The notes under the pieces were generated by a model. That model saw only the letters and a program-made list of their open reading frames with translations, had not been told where the DNA came from and ran no database searches. This document shows positions 50,675 to 59,695 of a DNA stretch of 64,000 bases, piece after piece; the stretch's first letter is position 1; every line of letters starts with the position of its first letter. Source of the stretch: CBDCWA01 sp965223255 (GTDB lineage: Bacteria > Pseudomonadota > Alphaproteobacteria > Rhizobiales > Hyphomicrobiaceae); the NCBI GenBank assembly GCA_965223255.1, contig CBDCWA010000004.1:2964768-3028767 (forward strand), given 5' to 3'. The position numbers and the translations under genes were made by a program.

Positions 50675-51991
50675 ATGCTTCAGGACAGTTGGGGACATGA
50701 TGTCTCGACAACCTCGCCAGAGGCTCTAGCGGCCTGTGATGCTGCCGTGATCGATTTGCTCGAAAACCGGTTGACCATGGGGGACAATATAAAAGCCGCG
50801 ATTGAGGCCGATCCTCAGTGCATCATGGGGCTTGTGATGCGCGGCTATATGTTTCTGCAATTTTCCAGTCAGGTGGTGGCGGGTAAGATTGCGGAAACCA
50901 TCGAGGCGCTCGATGGTCTTGATCGGGAAGGAACGGCGCGTGAGCAACTGCACGTTAAGGCGCTCCGGACTTGGGGCTCGGGACATGTGCATGAGGCGCG
51001 GAGATGTTGGCATGAAATCGTCGACGCTAATCCGCGTGATCTGCTGGCCTTGCGCCTGCATCATTTCCTGAGTTTTTGGCAAGGAGACCGAAATGCATTG
51101 CGCGCGCTTCCGCAAGAGGCGCATAGCAAAGTCGATGCGACAATGCCGGGATATGGTTTCGTGCTCAGCATGGTGGCGTTCGGGAATGAGGAGAACGGTG
51201 ACTATAAAACGGCCGAGGACTTCGGTCGGCGCGCCGTCGATCTCAATGGCAATGACCTTTGGGGATTGCATGCCGTTGCGCATGTGATGGAGATGCAGGG
51301 ACGCGCCAAAGATGGACTTGACTGGCTCAATCAGCCCCTTGACTGTTGGGCGGACCGCAATCCCTTTCAAGGCCACGTATGGTGGCATACGGCGTTATTT
51401 GCACTTGAGGTCGGCGATTTTGATCGGGTGCTTGAGATATATGATGCAAAGGTCGCAGCGGATGAGCGCGGTTTTTATCTCGACATGCAGAATTCCGCAT
51501 CGCTGCTGATGCGGTTGCAGCTCCTGGGTATCGATGTCGGCGCACGCTGGCAGGCACTCGGCGCAATCGCAGCCGGCAGAATCGGCGATCATGTGATGCC
51601 ATTTACCGATGCCCACTTTATGCTGTCGCTTATCGGTGCCGGCGAATTTGAAACCGCTGGCCGTTATCTTGCCTCGCAACAGGCCTTCGCGGCCGCGGGA
51701 GGCAGCGATGCAGCTGAGGTGACGCGAGATGTCGGCCTTGCGCTCGGTGAAGCCCTGATCGCCTATGGTGAAGGGCGCTTCGGCGGCGTCGTTGAGCGGT
51801 TGCAGCCCAAAAGAGCAGCGCTGTCGGCGCTGGGCGGCAGCCATGCCCAGCGGGACATCTTTCAACAGATCCTAATCGATGCGGCGATTAAGGCGGGAAG
51901 GGTTGAGACGGCACGGGCGTTGTTGGCTGAGCGTGCGCAATTGATGGCCGGTAGTGCGTGGGGCAAGCAGCAACAGGCATTGGTGGCATAA
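50675..51991 (+). CDS. Tetratricopeptide-repeat protein, TTC38-like
   Basis: 438 residues, no signal peptide. The TTC38 family pattern is present: WGLHAVAHVMEMQGRAKDGL, NPFQGHVWWHTALFALEVGD and GLVMRGYMFLQFSS. TPR repeats run through the whole length as paired helices that bind partner proteins; TTC38 homologues are uncharacterised. TAGGAGTTGC precedes the ATG. The gene is the second of a pair with the cupin gene. Function unknown. Confidence 0.82.
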   Translation: MLQDSWGHDVSTTSPEALAACDAAVIDLLENRLTMGDNIKAAIEADPQCIMGLVMRGYMFLQFSSQVVAGKIAETIEALDGLDREGTAREQLHVKALRTWGSGHVHEARRCWHEIVDANPRDLLALRLHHFLSFWQGDRNALRALPQEAHSKVDATMPGYGFVLSMVAFGNEENGDYKTAEDFGRRAVDLNGNDLWGLHAVAHVMEMQGRAKDGLDWLNQPLDCWADRNPFQGHVWWHTALFALEVGDFDRVLEIYDAKVAADERGFYLDMQNSASLLMRLQLLGIDVGARWQALGAIAAGRIGDHVMPFTDAHFMLSLIGAGEFETAGRYLASQQAFAAAGGSDAAEVTRDVGLALGEALIAYGEGRFGGVVERLQPKRAALSALGGSHAQRDIFQQILIDAAIKAGRVETARALLAERAQLMAGSAWGKQQQALVA

Positions 51992-52018
51992 CATCGGTTT
52001 GTCAAACCCTGGTGGAAA
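51992..52018. other. Gap between TPR gene and small minus-strand gene
   Basis: Short gap with nothing notable. The larger space of about 380 bases between the TPR gene and the glyoxalase gene contains only the small minus-strand frame listed at 52019-52234 and the glyoxalase promoter. Confidence 0.3.
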
Positions 52019-52234
52019 TTAGCGCGTCTCGGGGACCGTCGCGCTTCGGGTGGCTGGGATTGGCTCGCCGTTGCGCCACCGTTGGCTCTTGGCCCACCGA
52101 CCCACAACGGTGGTGATCCTGTCTTTGCTACAACGACCGTTCGGCCCAGCAATGACGGAGGCGAGATACGCCAGGGCCAGAATACGCATGAGCCTGAACA
52201 GGCCCAAGGCTTCTGTTGTGATACGCTTGTTCAT
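52019..52234 (-). CDS. Small hypothetical protein, possible real gene
   Basis: 71 residues. CCGGAAGACC precedes the ATG at 52234 with good spacing. The sequence (MNKRITTEALGLFRLMRILA, then SVIAGPNGRC) has one amphipathic or weakly hydrophobic segment and is basic overall. It matches no family I recognise. It may be chance, but the ribosome site favours a gene. Confidence 0.35.
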   Translation of the reverse strand: MNKRITTEALGLFRLMRILALAYLASVIAGPNGRCSKDRITTVVGRWAKSQRWRNGEPIPATRSATVPETR

Positions 52235-52375
52235 TAAGGTCTTCCGGCTGACGGCTTCTGCGTGCAATACTCAAACACCGCCAGTGTGGCGTTTATGATC
52301 ACAGTTGCGCGAGAGTGGGCTGCAGAGCTACGACGCAGCCAATCAATTGAGCAACAAAATTGGGAGAGAAACGGG

Positions 52376-52801
52376 ATGGACAGTATTCCGAATGGAATTG
52401 GTCTCAGGCTGCGACATACCATGCTGCCGGTGGCCGACATCGATCGGTCGCTCGACTTTTATACGCGTGTGTTAGGGATGGCGGTGTTTCGTCAGCGCGG
52501 CAAGCAGGGCGATAAGGTCATCGCGGCCTATGTCGGCTACGGCAGCGACGAGGGCAGCGCGCATGCACTGGAGCTTATCCAAGGCCAGGGCGATGCCGGC
52601 AAGAGCTGGGAAGGCCATTTCGCACTCGCCGTCTCCGACTTGGAGAGCTTTGGCAAATTCCTGCATGATCAGGGTGTTGAGTTCACCGAAGACGTGCACG
52701 AGGCGAGGTCCGGCGGGTCCAATCGACGTCTTGCATGGATCAAGGATCCAGATGGTTATGCGATAGAGCTGACTGAACGCAAGGATGGTATCAATTCCTG
52801 A
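52376..52801 (+). CDS. gloA: Lactoylglutathione lyase (glyoxalase I)
   Basis: 141 residues from ATG 52376 (GGGAGAGAAACGGG upstream); an upstream extension is not similar to the family. LRHTMLPVADIDRSLDFYTR and VLGMAVFRQR at the N-terminus and ALELIQ, GHFALAVSDLESF and IKDPDGYAIELTER at the C-terminus give the metal ligands His, Glu, His, Glu. It isomerises the hemithioacetal of methylglyoxal and glutathione. The length matches the standard enzyme. Confidence 0.88.
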   Translation: MDSIPNGIGLRLRHTMLPVADIDRSLDFYTRVLGMAVFRQRGKQGDKVIAAYVGYGSDEGSAHALELIQGQGDAGKSWEGHFALAVSDLESFGKFLHDQGVEFTEDVHEARSGGSNRRLAWIKDPDGYAIELTERKDGINS

Positions 52802-52845
52802 CCGAACGGTCACTGATCCCATGTGCAAGTGGCGGCAACGATAAA

Positions 52846-52869
52846 GCCCGGGACCGTAAGATCCCGGGC
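52846..52869 (-). terminator. Terminator after the CoxL-type operon
   Basis: GCCCGGGA/TCCCGGGC form an 8-bp stem with an 8-base loop. Read on the minus strand it is followed by TTTAT, so it fits as the end of the molybdenum-hydroxylase operon transcript at 52904. Confidence 0.7.
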
Positions 52870-52903
52870 GGAAAATAGGCTTTCGCGTAAGCCGATCAAT
52901 TGC

Positions 52904-55180
52904 CTACTTTTCAGCATCACGCTTCTTGATCAGTTCGAGGATGCGCGGCGGCGACATCGGCAACTGCTGCGGACGCACACCAATGGCATCGCCGATTGCA
53001 TTGGCAATGGCGGCCATGGTCGGCACCACTGGCACTTCACCGACACCGCGTAAGCCAAATGGGTGACGCGGGTTTGGAACCTCGACGATCTCAGTGTCGA
53101 TCATCGGAACATCCGATGCCACCGGCATGCGATAGTCAAGGAAGCTCGAGTTCTGCATCAGGCCATCTTCGCCATAGATGTATTCCTCGTTAAGTGCCCA
53201 ACCGATACCCTGCACCGCGCCGCCCTGGAATTGCCCTTCCACCTGCTGGGGATGGATGGCCTTACCGGCATCTTCGACGACGGTATAGCGCTTGATCTCG
53301 ACGAGACCGGTATCTTCATCGACCGCAACATCGACAATGTGCAAACCGAAGCCGGGACCGGCGCCGGTCACGTTCATGTCGGAACGCGCGGCGATGGCGC
53401 CCATTGTGTTGGTCGTCTTGGCGGCAATATCCTTGATGGTGAGTGGCTCAAAGTCACCAACGTTGGCGCTCGCCGGTTTGCAGGCACCATCTTCGTAGAT
53501 GACGCCATCTTCCGGCACATCCCAGATTTGTGCAGCGCGACTGCACATTTCCTGGATGACTTTGCGTGAACAATCGGTCAGCACCATGCCTTGCGAATAG
53601 GTGGTACGGCTACCTGCCGTCACGCGGTTGAATCCCAAGGAATGGGTGTCCGACAAGACGGCGCGCACCTTTTCCACTGGAATGCCGAGCTCTTCCGCCA
53701 CCATCATCGAAATCGAGATGCGCGAGCCGGCGACATCCGCGGTGCCGATTGTAATGGTCACCGATCCGTCTGGCGCGACGTTCAAGGTCGATGAAGTCTC
53801 TCCGCCACGGTTGAACCAGAAGCCAGCAGAGACACCGCGGCCCTGTCCCGGGGGAACCGGCGTGTTGTAATGTTCGCATTTCTTGGCAGCTTCCAATGTT
53901 TCGACAAACCCAATTCTGCCGAAGACATCGCCATAGATTGTTTTATAACCCTCGACCGCCGCATTCTTGAGGCGGAAGTCGATTGGGTCCATACCGATCT
54001 TGGCTGCCAATTCGCTGACGATCCCTTCTACGCCAAATACGATCTGCGGCACACATGGTGCCCGGAACGAGCTGACCTTTGGCCGATTAGAGACGACTTC
54101 ATAAGATGTCGTCTTGACGTTCTCGAGATCATATCGCGTGAAGCAGGCTTGCGGCGCGTTGGTGAAGGCCGAGCCGGTGTAAGGACCAGTCTGGAAGATC
54201 AGCTCGGCTTCTGCTGCCGTGATCTTGCCGTCCTTGTTGCAGCCCATTTTGATTCTGGACTTCGTGCCGGAAACCGGACCTGTTGCGCGGAACACCTCGC
54301 CGCGCGTTAAAGTGATCTTTACCGGGCGCCGCGCGTGGCGGGCCAATTCAATAGCGACAGGTTCGGCGTAGAAGCCCGTTTTGCCACCGAAGCCGCCGCC
54401 AAGCTCTGACTGTTGAACTTTGATTTTGGATGAATCGATCTTCAAGACCGCGGATAAGCGATCACGATAAACGAACGGCGCCTGGGTGCAGCACCACAGC
54501 TCAATCTCGCCTTCCTCGGAACAACTCGCCACACAGGACTGTGGTTCGATGTAACCTTGGTGCATGGGCTTGGTATCGAATTCACGTTCGACGATGACGT
54601 CGGCATCCGAGAATCCCTTTTCGACATCGCCCATATTCAATTCATACTTGGTATGAATGTTGGTCGGCTTGTCTTCGCCAACCTTGCCGCCGTTGGTACG
54701 CAGATAGTCATGCAGAATCGGTGCGTCCGGCTTCATCGCCTCCACGGGGTCGATGACATGTGGCAAGACGTCGTAGTCTACCTGGATCAGTTTCAACGCG
54801 CGCTTTGCGATTGATTCTGAGGTTGCTGCAACGGCCGCGACAGGATGGCCTTCGAAATAAACCTTTTCCTTGGCCATCGATATGCGGGTCATGTCGCCCC
54901 AGCCTGTGCCCTGCGGGTGGTCGGGGAAATCCGCTCCCGTAACAACTGCGTGCACACCCTTGAGCGCTTTAGCCTTGGTGGTGTCGATGGACTTAATTAC
55001 GGCGTGCGGATGCGGGCTGCGCAGGAGCTTGCCGACCAGCATGCCGGGCAGAAAGATATCCGCAGAGAACTTGGCCGCGCCGGTGACCTTGTCATAGCCA
55101 TCGTGTTTGATGGGATTGGTGCCGACGATCTTCAGTTTGCGGTCTGGGTTAAAACCAGATTTTTCCAGAATGTCGTGCAT
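52904..55180 (-). CDS. Molybdopterin-binding large subunit (CoxL/XdhA-type)
   Basis: 758 residues. The Ald_Xan_dh domains are intact: KFSADIFLPGMLVGKLLRSP, ELGGGFGGKTGFY, SFRAPCVPQ, and the catalytic Glu in GLRGVGEVPVVP. This is the third of the operon's three subunits (FAD, 2Fe-2S, Mo), the order used by CO-dehydrogenase-type enzymes. The form-I Cys motif is absent, so it is an aromatic/heteroaromatic hydroxylase or 4-hydroxybenzoyl-CoA-reductase-like enzyme rather than a CO dehydrogenase. Substrate unknown. ATG follows the 2Fe-2S gene's stop by one base. Confidence 0.9.
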   Translation of the reverse strand: MHDILEKSGFNPDRKLKIVGTNPIKHDGYDKVTGAAKFSADIFLPGMLVGKLLRSPHPHAVIKSIDTTKAKALKGVHAVVTGADFPDHPQGTGWGDMTRISMAKEKVYFEGHPVAAVAATSESIAKRALKLIQVDYDVLPHVIDPVEAMKPDAPILHDYLRTNGGKVGEDKPTNIHTKYELNMGDVEKGFSDADVIVEREFDTKPMHQGYIEPQSCVASCSEEGEIELWCCTQAPFVYRDRLSAVLKIDSSKIKVQQSELGGGFGGKTGFYAEPVAIELARHARRPVKITLTRGEVFRATGPVSGTKSRIKMGCNKDGKITAAEAELIFQTGPYTGSAFTNAPQACFTRYDLENVKTTSYEVVSNRPKVSSFRAPCVPQIVFGVEGIVSELAAKIGMDPIDFRLKNAAVEGYKTIYGDVFGRIGFVETLEAAKKCEHYNTPVPPGQGRGVSAGFWFNRGGETSSTLNVAPDGSVTITIGTADVAGSRISISMMVAEELGIPVEKVRAVLSDTHSLGFNRVTAGSRTTYSQGMVLTDCSRKVIQEMCSRAAQIWDVPEDGVIYEDGACKPASANVGDFEPLTIKDIAAKTTNTMGAIAARSDMNVTGAGPGFGLHIVDVAVDEDTGLVEIKRYTVVEDAGKAIHPQQVEGQFQGGAVQGIGWALNEEYIYGEDGLMQNSSFLDYRMPVASDVPMIDTEIVEVPNPRHPFGLRGVGEVPVVPTMAAIANAIGDAIGVRPQQLPMSPPRILELIKKRDAEK

Positions 55181-55181
55181 G

Positions 55182-55658
55182 TTAAGCGCTCCTCATTTCC
55201 TTGGCCGCTTCCATGACGGAGCGGATGACTTTGTCGTAACCCGTACACCGGCAAAGGTTGCCGGCCAACCAGTAGCGCACCTCAGTTTCTGTTGGATCGG
55301 GATTGCGTTCGAGCAAGGCCTTGGCGGCAACCAGAATGCCAGGCGTGCAGATCCCACATTGCAGGCCGTTGAACTCCAGAAACTTCTCCTGGAGCGGATG
55401 CAGCTTGCCATTGGTTGCCATACCTTCAATGGTATCGATGTTTTTGCCTTCGGCCTCAACGCCCAGTATCAGACACGCACAGGCTAACGTACCGTCAACG
55501 CGAATACTGCAGGCGCCGCAGTCACCGGTGCCGCAGCCCTCTTTGGTGCCGGTCAGTTTGAGTTCGTCACGCAAGACGTCCAATAACGTCTGCTGCGGCT
55601 CGCACAAAAACTCATGCTCGTCGCCATTTACAGTCGTTGTGATGTGATACTTCTTCAT
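55182..55658 (-). CDS. 2Fe-2S iron-sulfur subunit (CoxS-type)
   Basis: 158 residues, full length. Plant-type cluster ligands: C42, C47, C50 and C60 or C62 (EGCGTGDCGACSIRVDG). Second cluster: C101, C104 (CGICTPG), C136 and C138 (CRCTGY). It carries electrons from the Mo site to the FAD subunit. The ATG of the large subunit follows within two bases, and this gene's own start overlaps the stop of the FAD gene (ATGA-type), so the operon is tightly coupled. Confidence 0.94.
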   Translation of the reverse strand: MKKYHITTTVNGDEHEFLCEPQQTLLDVLRDELKLTGTKEGCGTGDCGACSIRVDGTLACACLILGVEAEGKNIDTIEGMATNGKLHPLQEKFLEFNGLQCGICTPGILVAAKALLERNPDPTETEVRYWLAGNLCRCTGYDKVIRSVMEAAKEMRSA

Positions 55659-56527
55659 CAGTTCTGCCTTGCCCTTTCCAGTGCTACGCTGGCGACGCGC
55701 TTTGCGACAACGCCAATAACGTGGGTTCGGAATTCCTTGGTGCCCCGTTTGTCGTCGATTGGCTTTGCTGCGGCACTCGCGGCTGCTGCCAGTTTGTCGA
55801 GCGCTGCGTCATCGACCTTGGTCCCAACCAATGCATCGGCACACGCCTTATCCAGCAATATGGTCGGTGCAACTGCGCCGAGGGCAACGCGCGCCTGCGT
55901 GCAAGTACCGCTATCGTCCAGACTGAGGTTGACGCCAACGCCGACGACGGCGATGTCCATTTCCGTGCGCGGGGTAAAGCGCTGATAGCAATCGCCTGAG
56001 TGCGGCGGGCGGGGCGGAAGGTAGAAGGATTCGATTATCTCCCCCTTCGCCAACGTGGTCTTGCCTGGACCTTCGGGGATCTGTTCAACCGACACATCGC
56101 GGGTCCCGCTTGGGCCGACGATGCGGGCAAGGGCACCTGCCGCGACCATCGGTGGTACGCTGTCGGCTGCCGGTGAGCCGTTACATAAATTGCCAGCGAT
56201 GGTGGCACGGCCTTTGATTTGATAGGAGCCAATTAATTTGACCCCTTCGATGATACCTGGCCAGGTCTTTGCAAATTCAGCATTGTCCATCAATTCCATT
56301 CCGGGGACAGCCGCACCTACCCGATAACCGCCAAGCTCTGGCGTTATCTCACGGAGCTTGGATATCTTTTTGATGTCGACAATTAACTCCGGCTCGATCA
56401 AATCGGTTTCCATCTGAACGATGACATCCGTGCCACCGGCCAGAACACGGGTCATTCCGCCGGCCTCGGCGAGCAGCTTGACGGCTGCTTCAACCGTTTC
56501 CGGGGCCTCGTATCTCAACATACTCAT
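55658..56527 (-). CDS. FAD-binding subunit (CoxM-type)
   Basis: 289 residues. N-terminus MSMLRYEAPETVEAAVKLLA with AGGTDVIV, then TIAGNLCNGSPAADSVPP, the two FAD-contact motifs. It receives electrons from the 2Fe-2S subunit and delivers them to O2, NAD or another acceptor. First gene of the CoxM-CoxS-CoxL operon. The FAD-loop GSPAADS is intact. Confidence 0.9.
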   Translation of the reverse strand: MSMLRYEAPETVEAAVKLLAEAGGMTRVLAGGTDVIVQMETDLIEPELIVDIKKISKLREITPELGGYRVGAAVPGMELMDNAEFAKTWPGIIEGVKLIGSYQIKGRATIAGNLCNGSPAADSVPPMVAAGALARIVGPSGTRDVSVEQIPEGPGKTTLAKGEIIESFYLPPRPPHSGDCYQRFTPRTEMDIAVVGVGVNLSLDDSGTCTQARVALGAVAPTILLDKACADALVGTKVDDAALDKLAAAASAAAKPIDDKRGTKEFRTHVIGVVAKRVASVALERARQN

Positions 56528-56724
56528 CCGGTCTCCTTCTCCTTCGCGTCCCTTTTATCTTCGCACTCATTTTGGCCAGCACCATGGACCAGCCACAGCT
56601 CCCTTTCAACAGGTACGCTGGCTCAGGCTAGAGGTCCGTTGGTCGGTTGGCCAGATTGGCGCGGTATTGCGCAGTATTGCCCATCACGTGGCCGGCACTA
56701 GATTAGCAGACCAATTGGCGCACG

Positions 56725-58206
56725 TCACTTCCGGATGCCTGCCTTGGAGCCGGGCAGGCTTTCGCCAGCGTGCTGTCCCAACGCAGCGCCAGGGCTCGTC
56801 GCGGCCAGGAACCGAAGCATAAAATAGGCAGCACACGCAATCGGTATACAGCTCGCGGCCATCACCAATGTGACAGAGTGCCCAACAGCGGCAGGAATTG
56901 TTGCTGAACCGAGGCCGCCGCTATGGGCTATGACACCGGCGATGGCGGCACCGAACGCGGTTCCCAGTGAGCGACTGGAGGTTAAGGCCCCGGCAATCGT
57001 GCGTTGCTCGCCAGGCTGCGCAGCCTCCATGGCCCGAGCCACCAAATGGCCGTTATAAGCACCGATGCCGAGGCCAAAGGTTGCGGCAAAAATCGTCAAG
57101 AGGGTGAGGTCTGGCATGCGCGCGACAAGGGTAATGGCAACAAGGCTTACCAAAACCACGATCGGGCCCATCATCATGACCAGGCGCTCTAGGCGGCCGG
57201 ATAGACCTGCGACGCTGAATGCAGAGATGGTCCAGCAGATCGATAACAAGATTGTGGCATAACTGATCCAAATCGGTGAGACGCCATGGACCACCTGCAA
57301 GAGGAGTGGCAAAAAGATCATCAGGGATGTCAGCCCCATCGCGTGTAGAGCGAGAATCCACAGAGCCAGTCCAACCGGCCGAGTGAACGATAAAGTATCA
57401 TTGGGGAACATCTTGTTTATTGCAGCGCGATCCCGCTTAAATGCAAAGGTTACCAATCCGACGGCGATCAGTATCAGCAGAAATCGGGGAATTGCTCCCT
57501 CGATCGGACCGGTTGCTGCAACGGCGCAGACCCCTAACGCCAAGGTCGCGAGCCGAAAGAAAGGGAAGGTTGGTGCCGGTTCGGAGGCGTCTCGTTTGGC
57601 CAATTCATCCGGGATGCGCCACCACGCAATGACGGCGAACAATACCATCAACGGCACCATCACCCAGAACGATCCGCGCCACCAATCAACGGCAGCCAGA
57701 TAGCCGCCGACAGCTGGGCCTGCCAAATGCGATACCGTAAAGGTTCCCTGCGCAAGCGCCAGAACGCGCGTTCGCAAGCGCTGCTCGAAGACACTGGTAA
57801 TCAGGGCAAAACCGCTACCGGTGATCAGACCGCCGGCCCAGCCCTGAACCGCGCGGGCGCCGATCAACCAGCCGATGTTTTCTGCAGTCGCACAGCCCAG
57901 TGTGCCAACGGTTAGTAGGCATGCGGCGATAACATAGGTGCGCCGTGCGCCGAACCGTTCCCACAATGGGCCGGTCGAAGAGGCGCCGACGATGGCGCCG
58001 ATCGTATACAGCATCGCCGTCCAGGTATAGAAGGTCGCGCCACCAATATCAGCCACGACACTTGGCATAACGATCGCTATGACCAGCAGCTGCAGCGAGT
58101 GCATGGCGACACCACCAAGCACCAGAAGTGTGTAAAGCGCCTTGCCTTGCAGGAAGACTTCGCGCCATGCGCCCTTATCGTCTGCACTGTCGTTCGTTGC
58201 GGGCAT
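56725..58206 (-). CDS. MFS transporter, DHA2-like
   Basis: 493 residues. About 14 hydrophobic segments. The signature GASSTGPLWERFGARRTYVIAA (motif A region) and QGTFTVSHLAGPAVGGYLA (motif C-like) indicate a drug:proton antiporter-2-type exporter. It is likely an efflux pump of organic compounds; with the hydroxylase operon 200 bases to the left on the same strand, it may export or import its substrate. The substrate is unknown. Confidence 0.85.
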   Translation of the reverse strand: MPATNDSADDKGAWREVFLQGKALYTLLVLGGVAMHSLQLLVIAIVMPSVVADIGGATFYTWTAMLYTIGAIVGASSTGPLWERFGARRTYVIAACLLTVGTLGCATAENIGWLIGARAVQGWAGGLITGSGFALITSVFEQRLRTRVLALAQGTFTVSHLAGPAVGGYLAAVDWWRGSFWVMVPLMVLFAVIAWWRIPDELAKRDASEPAPTFPFFRLATLALGVCAVAATGPIEGAIPRFLLILIAVGLVTFAFKRDRAAINKMFPNDTLSFTRPVGLALWILALHAMGLTSLMIFLPLLLQVVHGVSPIWISYATILLSICWTISAFSVAGLSGRLERLVMMMGPIVVLVSLVAITLVARMPDLTLLTIFAATFGLGIGAYNGHLVARAMEAAQPGEQRTIAGALTSSRSLGTAFGAAIAGVIAHSGGLGSATIPAAVGHSVTLVMAASCIPIACAAYFMLRFLAATSPGAALGQHAGESLPGSKAGIRK

Positions 58207-58363
58207 TCAGATCATGTTTCCGGTGTGCTCTATTGGGCGGGTTGCAGGATTTTCTTGTGTGCTAAGGTTTTGGCATGATGGTTAGAAGAGGCGGGTAATA
58301 ATGCGCGCAATGTGGTGTCGGTGTCTATAACCGTTGCGGCCCATAGGGCAAGGGGGCATTCGC

Positions 58364-59587
58364 ATGGCGAATGAAGAGTCGGCTGGATCTAGGCTTCGGT
58401 TACAGACCAGCATCTACATGTGCGGCATGTTCTCCAATTCCATGTCTAATCTCATCGCTGTCATTTTGCCGCTCTGGTTGGTCGCTCAGAAGCCAAGCGC
58501 CATCGTGATCGGCATCGTGTTGGGCTGCCGGACGTTTTTGCCGCTGTTATTGGCCATTCATGGCGGTTCGTTGATCGATAAGGTCGGTGCGCGCCGGGTG
58601 ATGTTGTGGGCCGGCATACTTCTGGCGAGTGTCACGTTGCTCTACCCCACAGCGTCATGGCTGCCGTTCATTATGGCAGTGCAAATGATTTCGGGCTTGG
58701 CGGCAACCATGGCTTGGATTGGGGCACAGACTTTGATCGGTCAAAGGCTCAAGGGTGATGCAACTTATGCCGGTCGTCTGGCGTTCTGCAATCGGCTGGC
58801 GGCATTTGCAGGCCCACCGATGGTGGGTGCGATTTGGGATTTTGCAGGGCCCTGGGCGGCATTTTCGTTTGTCGCCTTTTGGGGGTTGGGTGTGGTGGTT
58901 GGAGCGCTCCTTCTGCCCCACAGGTCGCAACCCAGAGCGCGCGTGCGCCAAACGGTCAGGATGGCCACGCTCCTACCTCATATCAGCGATTACACCAGTG
59001 CGTTTCGATTGATGGCCATCCCGGCGGTGTTGCTCGTCGTAATGGTCTCAATTCTTCGCGTGGCCGGTGAAGCGATCAATTCCTCGTTCTATGTCGTCTA
59101 TCTTGGTGGTATCGGATACACCGGCACGGCCATTGGGTTTTTGGTGTCGGCGTTTGCCGTACCTTCCGCGTTTTCAGCGCTGCTGGCTGGTTTTTTCGCG
59201 CGCTACTGCAATCCGTATTGGCTGGTTCTGTTTGCTGTTTCCGCAAGCGTCATATTGGTTTCGATTACCCCTTTGTTGGGAAGCTACATTTTGTTGATGA
59301 TAGCAATGATCATGCGGGGGAGCGTTTCGGGCCTGGTACAACCGATAATGTTATCGATCCTGTCCAAGGCAACGGATGCGACAGAACAGGGCCGGGCCGT
59401 GGGGCTCAGAGCGACCGCCAATAGGCTCGGGACGACATTTACTCCGGTATTTATGGGCGCTGTTGCAGAACTCACCGGTATTGAAAATGCCTTCTATGTG
59501 TTGGGTGTCATTCTTGTGGTGTTGCTGATTGCGGTCGCTTATTATGTGCGCCGAACACCAGGGTTTGCCGATAATGCGCCAGCGTAA
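58364..59587 (+). CDS. MFS transporter
   Basis: 407 residues from ATG 58364 (AAGGGGGC upstream). Twelve hydrophobic segments, with GGSLIDKVGARRVMLWAGI as motif A (GxLxDRxGRR-like) and RGSVSGLVQPIMLSIL in the second half. The direction of transport and substrate cannot be told. It is divergent from the DHA2-like gene (157-base shared region) and precedes a flavin monooxygenase gene, so uptake of that enzyme's substrate is possible. Confidence 0.82.
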   Translation: MANEESAGSRLRLQTSIYMCGMFSNSMSNLIAVILPLWLVAQKPSAIVIGIVLGCRTFLPLLLAIHGGSLIDKVGARRVMLWAGILLASVTLLYPTASWLPFIMAVQMISGLAATMAWIGAQTLIGQRLKGDATYAGRLAFCNRLAAFAGPPMVGAIWDFAGPWAAFSFVAFWGLGVVVGALLLPHRSQPRARVRQTVRMATLLPHISDYTSAFRLMAIPAVLLVVMVSILRVAGEAINSSFYVVYLGGIGYTGTAIGFLVSAFAVPSAFSALLAGFFARYCNPYWLVLFAVSASVILVSITPLLGSYILLMIAMIMRGSVSGLVQPIMLSILSKATDATEQGRAVGLRATANRLGTTFTPVFMGAVAELTGIENAFYVLGVILVVLLIAVAYYVRRTPGFADNAPA

Positions 59588-59695
59588 ACAAAAGCTCTGC
59601 ATAAGTGCTATTGTGTGAAAACGTGTGCAACCGCCCGGATAAGGATAACGCTGCTAGTGACCGGTCCAGTTCTCTCCCAGGCCCAACGCTGTGAA

